A DNA stretch of 5,273 nucleotides from an uncultured bacterium (GTDB lineage Bacteria > Cyanobacteriota > Vampirovibrionia > Gastranaerophilales > Gastranaerophilaceae): assembly GCA_900555175.1 (NCBI GenBank), contig USJT01000100.1:1-5273 (forward strand), read 5' to 3'. Every line of letters begins with the position of its first letter. Position 1 is the stretch's first letter. Below the pieces are notes generated by a model. That model saw only the letters and a list, made by a program, of their open reading frames with translations. It was not told the origin of the DNA and did no database searches. The position numbers and the translations under genes were made by a program. This document shows, piece after piece, positions 1 through 5,273 of this stretch.

Positions 1-1
1 G

Positions 2-487
2 CGTATCAAAACTTGGCGTCATCCGGAACTCGATCCTTTAGGTGCAGGGTATAATATTATACAATCTTTGATTGCTTTTGCATCAGGTGGCTTTAGCGGT
101 GTTGGGTATGGCGGATCTATTCAAAAGCTGTCATATTTGCCTGAATGCCATACAGACTTTATTTTTGCAATTATTGCTGAAGAATTAGGGTTTGTCGGGT
201 GCGTGCTTGTTATCGGATTGTTCTTTACATTTATGCAAAGAGGATTTGTTATTGCGGCAAGATGTCCTGATATGTACGGAAAATTGTTGGCTGTCGGAAT
301 TACTTTTTCTATTACTTTTCAGGCGTTTATGAATATGAGTGTTGCAAGTTCATTCTTGCCGACAACAGGTGTTCCGCTTCCGTTTATAAGCTATGGCGGT
401 TCTTCATTAATTGTTTCACTAATTATGGTTGGAATACTTTTAAATATTTCTAAAAAACGTATTAAAAAGATAAGGAACAGATTTTAA
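2..487 (+). CDS. ftsW: FtsW, lipid II glycosyltransferase (SEDS family), 3' part only
   Basis: This is the C-terminal 161 residues of a SEDS-family membrane protein, open from the window edge in frame 2; the usual family length is about 370-400 residues, so the N-terminal half lies upstream. FtsW polymerises lipid II into septal glycan strands in the cytoplasmic membrane, together with a class B penicillin-binding protein. Visible signatures are DPLGAGY (residues 11-17 of the fragment), LPECHTDFIFA (46-56; most members have Q or A in place of the Cys), EELG, and PLPFISYGGSSL close to the end. The Asp of HTDF (bases 155-157) matches the position reported as essential for SEDS polymerase activity. 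Hydrophobic segments follow, ending in a basic cytosolic tail (KKRIKKIRNRF). RodA is the alternative, but direct linkage to murG favours FtsW. The TAA stop at 485-487 touches the murG start. A TTG at 68 is internal, not a start, because homology continues upstream of it. Confidence 0.93.
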   Translation, partial: RIKTWRHPELDPLGAGYNIIQSLIAFASGGFSGVGYGGSIQKLSYLPECHTDFIFAIIAEELGFVGCVLVIGLFFTFMQRGFVIAARCPDMYGKLLAVGITFSITFQAFMNMSVASSFLPTTGVPLPFISYGGSSLIVSLIMVGILLNISKKRIKKIRNRF

Positions 488-1585
488 ATGAGCAGATTTT
501 TTATAACAGGCGGAGGTACTGGCGGACATATTTATCCTGCTATTGCAGTTGCCGAAAGCTTGAAAGATGATGAAATATATTATATCGGAAACCCTAAAAA
601 TCTTGAGTTTGATATTGTTGCTCAAAAGGGGTATAAATTCTTAGGGGTAAATGTTCACGGAATGCCTAGAAAAATAGGGCTTGAACTTGTAAAATGGATG
701 TTTCAACTGGGGTTTGCTGTATTAAAATGCTGTTATTATATTAAAAAATATAAGCCCGATGCTATTTTTGGAACAGGGGGGTATGTTTCTGCTCCTTCTT
801 TAATTGCAGCTGGATTATTAAATGTTCCTTATATGATGCATGATTGTGATGCTCAGCCCGGACTTGTGACACGAAAACTTTCAGGAAAAGCAAAGTGTGT
901 TTCTGTCGCATTTGATAGTGCTTGTAAATACATAAAAAATAAAAATTGTCATATAAATGGAAATCCGATTAGAGAAAAATTTAAAACTTTAACAAAGTCT
1001 GATGCAAGAAAAAATATGCAGCTGGAAGATAAATTGACTTTGTGCATAATGGGTGGCTCTCAAGGTGCAAGGTCTATAAATAATGCTGCTGTTGAAGTTT
1101 TGAAGAGTTTATCTAAAGATTTTGATCTTCAAATAATTTTTCAGACAGGTAAGAAAAATTATGATAGGGTTATAGAACAGTTAATTATGATTTATCCTGA
1201 ATATGAAGCTGACAAAAATTTGATTATCAAGCCTTATTTTGATGATATGGTAACTGTTTTAAAAGCTTCTGATATTGCGATATCTCGTTCAGGCTCTTTA
1301 AGTATTTCAGAAATTTGTGCATCAGGAATTGCTCCGATATTTGTTCCTTATCCTTATGCGGCAGCTGATCATCAAAGAAAAAATGCAAAATTTATGGTTG
1401 ATAAAAATGCCGGAATTTATTTGGAAGATGATGAAATAAATGAAAAAGTCTTGTATGAAACTGTTTCGTCTTTAATATATGATAAAGAACGTTTGAGAGA
1501 GCTTCAGAAAAATTCTTTGGCATTGGCAAAGTTTGACGGTACAGAAAAAATTGTTGAACAATTGAGAGAAATAGCAAATGGATAA
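488..1585 (+). CDS. murG: MurG, UDP-GlcNAc:lipid I N-acetylglucosaminyltransferase
   Basis: MurG (365 residues, a normal length) transfers GlcNAc from UDP-GlcNAc to lipid I, making lipid II on the inner face of the cytoplasmic membrane. It has the two-Rossmann GT-B fold of family GT28. Visible motifs are the glycine loop GGGTGGH (8-14), FGTGGYVSAP (94-103), the second glycine loop GGSQGA (189-194), the donor-binding stretch SRSGSLSISE (266-275, with the conserved Glu at 275) and HQRKNA (295-300). Hydrophobic and basic residues at about 61-90 fit membrane association. One normally conserved block is changed: the HEQN that precedes PGL in most MurGs reads HDCD here (118-121). The ATG directly follows the ftsW stop with no spacer; an AAGGA at 472-476 lies 11 bases upstream inside ftsW, so translation is probably coupled. 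murC often follows murG in other bacteria but does not here. Confidence 0.96.
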   Translation: MSRFFITGGGTGGHIYPAIAVAESLKDDEIYYIGNPKNLEFDIVAQKGYKFLGVNVHGMPRKIGLELVKWMFQLGFAVLKCCYYIKKYKPDAIFGTGGYVSAPSLIAAGLLNVPYMMHDCDAQPGLVTRKLSGKAKCVSVAFDSACKYIKNKNCHINGNPIREKFKTLTKSDARKNMQLEDKLTLCIMGGSQGARSINNAAVEVLKSLSKDFDLQIIFQTGKKNYDRVIEQLIMIYPEYEADKNLIIKPYFDDMVTVLKASDIAISRSGSLSISEICASGIAPIFVPYPYAAADHQRKNAKFMVDKNAGIYLEDDEINEKVLYETVSSLIYDKERLRELQKNSLALAKFDGTEKIVEQLREIANG

Positions 1586-2738
1586 AAATTACGATAACGC
1601 TGTAAAATTATTGACATCTCAAGGGAAATTTTATATAAATCTCGGATTGGAAAGAATTTCTCAAGTATTAAATTTACTTGGTGATCCGCAAGACAAATTA
1701 AAATGTATTCATGTCGCAGGTACAAACGGCAAAGGCTCTGTTTGCGCAATTATTTCAACAATTCTGACTGATGCAGGTATAAAAACAGGCTTATATACAA
1801 GCCCGCATATATTTAATTATACAGAAAGAATTAAAATTAACGGGGTTGATATATCTAAAGAAAATTTCGCAAATTACGTATTCAATGTTTGTGAGATAGC
1901 TGATAAAAATAATATTCATTTGACTGAATTTGAAATCCTGACAGCCGTTATGTTTAAGTATTTTGCGGATAACAATGTTGAAGTTGTTGTATTAGAAACA
2001 GGTCTTGGCGGAAGATTTGATGCTACAAATGTTATAAAATCAAACCTTTGCTCGATTATAACTCATATAGATTTGGATCACACGGAACGATTGGGAAATA
2101 CCAAATCAAAAATTGCCTTTGAAAAAGCAGGTATAATAAAACCAAATTGCCCTGTATTTACATCAGAAGGGTATGAAGAAATAAAAGATAAGGCAGATGA
2201 AGTAAATTCATTATTTGTTATGGTTGCACCTTTTGAGGATACTACAAATCTTTCTCTTAAAGGAACTTGTCAGCAGGCAAATTTATCGTTGGCTCTTGCT
2301 GCTGTAAGGCAACTTTTCCCGCAAGTATCTGAGGCTTCTATTCAAAATTCATTGAAAAATGTAAAACATCCTTGCCGTTTTCAATTATGCAGAGATGATT
2401 TAATTGTTGATGGCTCTCACAATCCAAATGGGATTATGGCGCTTCGTGAAAGCTTAGATTTGTATTATCCGAATAAAAAACGCTGCTTTGTTTTTGGATG
2501 TTTAAGAAATAAGGATTACAAAAAAATGATGGAAGTATTGTTTTCAAGAGGTGATGAAATATATTTCTATCATTTTAATAATAAAAATTCATGTACTATC
2601 GAAGAATTACAAGAAGCTTGCGAATTTCCGTCTAAAGAATTTAAATCTTTTGACGAGCTTCCTAAAGATTCTTTGAAAATAATTTGTGGCTCATTTTATA
2701 TGCTTAATGAGATTGTGCCTGAGCATCTTGTTCGTTAG
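1578..2738 (+). CDS. folC: FolC, folylpolyglutamate synthase / dihydrofolate synthase
   Basis: FolC is a cytosolic Mur-ligase-fold enzyme that uses ATP to add glutamate to dihydropteroate and/or to reduced folates. Motifs in order are the P-loop HVAGTNGKGS (45-54), TSPH (74-77) followed by YTERIKING (81-89) of the pterin-side loop, LETGLGGRFDATN (139-151), HIDLDHTERLG (163-173), EKAGIIKP (182-189, whose Lys matches the carbamylated lysine of the family), DGSHNPNG (278-285) in the C-terminal domain, and GSFYML (371-376). At 386 residues it is shorter than the usual 420-430; the reduction lies mainly in the interdomain stretch at about 190-230. Whether it has both activities cannot be read from sequence, although the pterin-loop motif is compatible with both. 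The ATG overlaps the end of murG by 8 bases with a weak GAGAG at 1564-1568, implying translational coupling. Its last 35 bases overlap the convergent glycosyltransferase gene. Confidence 0.94.
   Translation: MDKNYDNAVKLLTSQGKFYINLGLERISQVLNLLGDPQDKLKCIHVAGTNGKGSVCAIISTILTDAGIKTGLYTSPHIFNYTERIKINGVDISKENFANYVFNVCEIADKNNIHLTEFEILTAVMFKYFADNNVEVVVLETGLGGRFDATNVIKSNLCSIITHIDLDHTERLGNTKSKIAFEKAGIIKPNCPVFTSEGYEEIKDKADEVNSLFVMVAPFEDTTNLSLKGTCQQANLSLALAAVRQLFPQVSEASIQNSLKNVKHPCRFQLCRDDLIVDGSHNPNGIMALRESLDLYYPNKKRCFVFGCLRNKDYKKMMEVLFSRGDEIYFYHFNNKNSCTIEELQEACEFPSKEFKSFDELPKDSLKIICGSFYMLNEIVPEHLVR
2704..2738. other. Convergent 35-base overlap of two coding 3' ends
   Basis: The last codons of folC (stop TAG at 2736-2738) and the last codons of the opposing glycosyltransferase gene (stop TAA on the - strand at 2704-2706) share these bases. 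I see no GC-rich hairpin followed by a T-run on either strand near the junction. Each transcript therefore probably extends into, and is antisense to, the other gene. Confidence 0.8.
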
Positions 2739-4278
2739 CCATTTCTTCTAACAAATTTGTAACCTTTGCAGGTTCAAAATCTGTGCAAGAATTCCAGATT
2801 AATGTAGGTTTTTTGCCGTTAATTGAAGGACTTGGGTAATCACTGTTACAAAAACCTTTTAGCATATTTGTTGAACCGTCAACATTTGATGTGAAATATT
2901 TGCAACAACTGCAAATTTTTAGTACAAAGCCGTAATCATATAGCTTTTGTCTGATTTCTTGCAAAGCATCAATCATTCTTAAATGTCTTGCTGTTACAAA
3001 TTTTTTGTTTTTATATAAAAATTTAATTTTTGCAAGTCCTGATTCAGATATGAATTCTAATTTGCACGGCAATTCTCGGCCGTTACTGTTCATTACAAAA
3101 GCTTCTATTTCAAGCTTTTCTGTTCCTTCTGGCAAATCTTCGCAATTTGTAATTTTTGCTCTGATAACCCTTATTGGAGGCAAGTTTTTGATAATATGAC
3201 ATAATGAATAAATCGGATATAAGCATAAAAGAACAATTTCTTTAAATCTTAGTTTTGAATTTATTAAGCTTATACCAAAGCCTGCAACGAGAATTAAGAA
3301 GGTTAAAAGAACAATCTTAAAATCTACGAAGAAGTAATATCTGTAAGCATGTTTTATTACAGCAGCATAAATAATTAAAATCATCCAAATATTAGGATTT
3401 AACAGTGAGAATGTGTGTTCTGCAAAAACTAAGTTGTTAGCTCCAATTTGTGTAAAGCAATTTTTGAACAAATCAAGTCTTGCAGAAAGTCTTGGCTTTC
3501 TAAATTCATAATTTGCAGTATCAACATACGTTTGAATATTCGGGTTATATGTGCATGGGCATTTAATTTTAGATAAAAGCATGCTGTATTTAAGTTCGGA
3601 ATTGATATCTTTAAAGTCAACAGAACCGATTTCATCTACAATATCTTTCTTTATTACAAATACACCTGAATCTGCACTTGCAGCAAGTCCAAACAGAGAT
3701 CGAGCTTTTCTCATAAAGTTCATATGATATTTTTGATATGCAGCTTTTATTTTATCAACAGGTCCAAGGTTATCTGTAAGTATAAGTGTTTCACCGCTAA
3801 GTGCGCTGTTATTAACAAGAGCAGAATTTACTGTTGTTAAAAAGTTGTTTGGAATGCTTCTATCAGCATCTAAAAATACGTAAGAATCTATTGTTTGATC
3901 TTTTGATAATCTTTCAATAAGCATTGAAACTGCTTGGTCTTTTCCAACTGTTCCGACATCTGTTATATTTATAATATTAATAAAAGGATCATTCGCAAAA
4001 AGACGATCTGAACCGTCTGAACAATTATCAAGAATTAGAAATACTCTAAAGTTGTTAATCGGGTAATCCTGCATCTTTAATTCATTGATAAGATTTTCCA
4101 GTGTGATTTTGTTATTTCTGGCATAAATAACAACTGCGATATTGTCTTTTTCTTCGTATTGAGAATATCTTTTTTCGATTTTAAACGGCTTGTCATTTAA
4201 GTTTCTGATAGCTAATGCCATAAAATAGAATGAATATATTGCAACATAAATATATAAAATGTCTAAAATTAATTCCAT
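2704..4278 (-). CDS. Membrane GT2 glycosyltransferase with C-terminal cysteine-rich module
   Basis: This 524-residue protein has an N-terminal membrane helix (about 1-23), a GT-A domain (about 45-260), three hydrophobic segments (about 294-308, 317-338, 345-362) and a soluble C-terminal part of about 160 residues. GT2 features are DNCSDGS (84-90), GKDQA (112-116) and FLDADR (135-140), whose DAD is the metal/nucleotide-sugar motif. The usual ED motif reads as INSEL (225-229), leaving D224 or E228 as possible bases, and no QxxRW can be found after P262. The C-terminal part begins with an unassigned, probably beta-rich stretch (about 371-430), then a helix (about 431-450), then a four-Cys module: C456-x2-C459, C477 and C498 within WxxCxxF, with an extra Cys at 458. 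The donor, acceptor and product are unknown. The ATG at 4276-4278 has AAAGGA 5 bases upstream. The gene has its own promoter and meets folC tail-to-tail. GT2 membership is firm; the function is not. Confidence 0.85.
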   Translation of the reverse strand: MELILDILYIYVAIYSFYFMALAIRNLNDKPFKIEKRYSQYEEKDNIAVVIYARNNKITLENLINELKMQDYPINNFRVFLILDNCSDGSDRLFANDPFINIINITDVGTVGKDQAVSMLIERLSKDQTIDSYVFLDADRSIPNNFLTTVNSALVNNSALSGETLILTDNLGPVDKIKAAYQKYHMNFMRKARSLFGLAASADSGVFVIKKDIVDEIGSVDFKDINSELKYSMLLSKIKCPCTYNPNIQTYVDTANYEFRKPRLSARLDLFKNCFTQIGANNLVFAEHTFSLLNPNIWMILIIYAAVIKHAYRYYFFVDFKIVLLTFLILVAGFGISLINSKLRFKEIVLLCLYPIYSLCHIIKNLPPIRVIRAKITNCEDLPEGTEKLEIEAFVMNSNGRELPCKLEFISESGLAKIKFLYKNKKFVTARHLRMIDALQEIRQKLYDYGFVLKICSCCKYFTSNVDGSTNMLKGFCNSDYPSPSINGKKPTLIWNSCTDFEPAKVTNLLEEMANEQDAQAQSH

Positions 4279-4283
4279 AATAA

Positions 4284-4289
4284 TCCTTT
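4284..4289 (-). promoter_or_regulatory. Ribosome binding site of the glycosyltransferase gene
   Basis: On the - strand this reads AAAGGA, 5 bases before the ATG at 4276-4278. It fixes the start of the 524-residue protein and places its N-terminal membrane helix inside the product. Confidence 0.75.
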
Positions 4290-4326
4290 CACAATAATAT
4301 TTTATTTAAAAGCATGTCAAAAATCC

Positions 4327-4348
4327 ATTACATGTTAATAAATGTAAT
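4327..4348. repeat. 22-base inverted repeat in the glycosyltransferase leader
   Basis: A perfect 7-base inverted repeat, ATTACAT ... ATGTAAT, is separated by 8 bases (GTTAATAA). It lies about 60-80 bases downstream of the predicted transcription start of the glycosyltransferase gene and about 50 bases before its ATG. It could be an operator for a dimeric regulator or a weak A/U-rich RNA hairpin. In such AT-rich DNA, chance is a real alternative. Confidence 0.4.
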
Positions 4349-4412
4349 TAAAAAATATGAATAACCGCTCGCAGCTTTTGTTTTAAGATATACGGAGTTT
4401 GGGATTAATTTT

Positions 4413-4441
4413 ATTATATAGATTTTTGGAATTTTTGTAAA
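4413..4441 (-). promoter_or_regulatory. Predicted sigma70-type promoter for the glycosyltransferase gene
   Basis: Read on the - strand, a TTTACA -35 box (4436-4441; 5 of 6 match to TTGACA) and a perfect TATAAT -10 box (4413-4418) are separated by exactly 17 bases. Transcription would start near 4406, giving an untranslated leader of about 127 bases. The -35 box overlaps the end of the T-tract of the preceding gene's terminator, so the two units are separated with almost no spare sequence. No experimental start site is known. Confidence 0.65.
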
Positions 4442-4475
4442 ATAAAAAGCCCCTTTAAAAAAGGAGCTTTTTATT
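4441..4475 (-). terminator. Rho-independent terminator of the Ycf23-like gene
   Basis: The stem pairs 4444-4456 with 4460-4472 around an AAA loop (TTT on the - strand), with further A-T pairs possible at the base. Read on the - strand it is GCTCC-TTT ... AAA-GGGGC followed by TTTTTATTTT, a classic terminator 23 bases after the Ycf23-like stop codon. One position is informative about direction: in the - strand RNA it is a G-U pair, while in the + strand RNA it is a C-A mismatch. The stem is therefore intact only for leftward transcription. Confidence 0.85.
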
Positions 4476-4497
4476 TATCTTAAATTAAATGTATAAA

Positions 4498-5253
4498 TTA
4501 AACAAGTTCAACAACTTTTAAAGCGTTTCTTGAAGCGATTTCAACAAGGCTTTTAGCAGTAGCAATCATTGAAATTTCAGAATCAGCTTTATTGATGCAA
4601 GAACCGCAACCGATAGCAGAAGCACCTGCTGCAAATGCAAATGGAGCTGTTGTTGGGTTGATAGCAGTTGCTGTCATAATTGGAAGATCAATATTTCTTG
4701 ATAATTCAATTGTGTTAGAAAGTGTTAATTCAGCTCTTTCCATTAAACCTCTTGCACCATCTGAAATATGTGAAGATGAGAAGTGACCTTCAGTTTGAAT
4801 TAGGTCAATACCCATATTTTCAAGGTTTCTTGCAAGTTCGATTTGATCTGCAATAGCTAATTCGCCAGGAATAGTTACTGAGAAGAATGTTCTGTTATCA
4901 CCAAGCAAGTTAAGAGTTTCTTTAACCAATGATAAAACTGTATCAGCAGAGAAAGACATTCCTTTTTTATAAAGAACATCAAAGTTGCCAAGTTCGATTG
5001 CATCAGCGCCAAGTTCTACTGCTTTAGCAAGTTCTGAAGGAACGATTGATGATACAAATAGTGGCATATAAGTCATTTCTCTGATTTCAGAAATAATTTC
5101 TGGTTTTGCGCAAATATCAACAGCAGATGCGCCTGAAACTTGTGCAGCTGTAACAACTTTTTTAATGTTTTCGATATCATAGTTGTCGATACCCGCAATA
5201 ATTTTAACAGCTCTTTTTTCTGTTAAGTGTTGTTTGAACATTTCAATACTCAT
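4498..5253 (-). CDS. Ycf23/DUF561-family TIM-barrel protein
   Basis: This 251-residue soluble protein resembles the Ycf23/DUF561 family, first named as a conserved plastid open reading frame and common in cyanobacteria. Its biochemical role is not established. The pattern is that of a beta/alpha barrel: a strand KIIAGIDN (17-24), VDICAKPE (45-52), PLFVSSIVP (64-72), ADAIELGNFD (83-92), FFSVTIPG (123-130), LIQTEG (151-156), PIMTATAI (191-198) and a final GASAIGCGS (210-218), which resembles the phosphate-binding end of HisA/TrpF-type barrels. There is no signal peptide or membrane segment, so it is probably cytosolic. The start at 5251-5253 is supported by an upstream AAAGGA (5264-5269). The gene ends just before a strong terminator, so it is the last or only gene of its unit. 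Membership is by recognised motifs, not by a search. A generic HisA- or ThiG-like barrel enzyme is the alternative. Confidence 0.82.
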   Translation of the reverse strand: MSIEMFKQHLTEKRAVKIIAGIDNYDIENIKKVVTAAQVSGASAVDICAKPEIISEIREMTYMPLFVSSIVPSELAKAVELGADAIELGNFDVLYKKGMSFSADTVLSLVKETLNLLGDNRTFFSVTIPGELAIADQIELARNLENMGIDLIQTEGHFSSSHISDGARGLMERAELTLSNTIELSRNIDLPIMTATAINPTTAPFAFAAGASAIGCGSCINKADSEISMIATAKSLVEIASRNALKVVELV

Positions 5254-5263
5254 AATTCTAGGG

Positions 5264-5269
5264 TCCTTT
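5264..5269 (-). promoter_or_regulatory. Ribosome binding site of the Ycf23-like gene
   Basis: AAAGGA on the - strand lies 10 bases before the ATG at 5251-5253. It supports that start over the internal Met at codon 5. The promoter lies beyond the window edge. Confidence 0.65.
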
Positions 5270-5273
5270 CTTA

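Noticed and set aside
68..487. A complete small gene starting at the TTG at 68.
   Set aside because: The reading frame and FtsW homology continue upstream to the window edge, so the TTG is an internal Leu codon of ftsW.
1392..1749. Antisense open frames across the murG/folC junction.
   Set aside because: They oppose two firmly identified genes, and overlapping them in two frames is typical of chance in AT-rich DNA.
3005..3199. A small + strand open frame inside the glycosyltransferase gene.
   Set aside because: It lies antisense within a well-supported coding region and shows no recognisable motif, so it is a shadow frame.
4294..4320. A perfect TTGACA (- strand, 4315-4320) followed by TATTAT (4294-4299), as a second promoter closer to the glycosyltransferase start.
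   Set aside because: The spacing is only 15 bases, and the start site would fall in or beside the ribosome binding site. The TTTACA-17-TATAAT pair upstream is better on spacing and -10 match.
4592..4786. An alanine-rich + strand open frame inside the Ycf23-like gene.
   Set aside because: Its composition is explained as the reverse of the barrel-coding sequence, and it has no supported start or homology.

Overview
The window looks like chromosomal core DNA from an AT-rich bacterium on the cyanobacterial side of the tree. The most likely source is a non-photosynthetic relative such as the Vampirovibrionia/Melainabacteria (gut Gastranaerophilales type). This placement is an inference. It rests on the low GC content, a Ycf23/DUF561 TIM-barrel gene (a family known mainly from cyanobacteria and plastids), and a peptidoglycan/division cluster. 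No rRNA or photosynthesis gene is present to settle it.

Left half, + strand: the 3' end of ftsW (lipid II polymerase of the divisome), then murG (makes lipid II) and folC (folylpolyglutamate/dihydrofolate synthase). They are packed as one operon. The ftsW stop codon directly abuts the murG ATG, and murG overlaps folC by 8 bases. No promoter or terminator lies between them, so transcription must start upstream of the window. MurG supplies the substrate that FtsW polymerises; folC is a metabolic passenger and not part of the wall pathway.

Right half, - strand: a Ycf23/DUF561-like gene with its own rho-independent terminator, then a 219-base intergenic region, then a membrane-bound family 2 glycosyltransferase. 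The intergenic region holds the terminator, a good sigma70-type promoter, a 22-base inverted repeat and a strong ribosome binding site. The glycosyltransferase runs tail-to-tail into folC, and the two genes overlap by 35 bases with no terminator visible between them.

The least ordinary item is this glycosyltransferase. It has a recognisable GT-A domain with a DAD motif but lacks the usual ED and QxxRW motifs. After its membrane segments it carries an unassigned domain and a four-cysteine module that looks like a small metal- or cluster-binding unit. No mobile element, CRISPR array, tRNA or rRNA was found.
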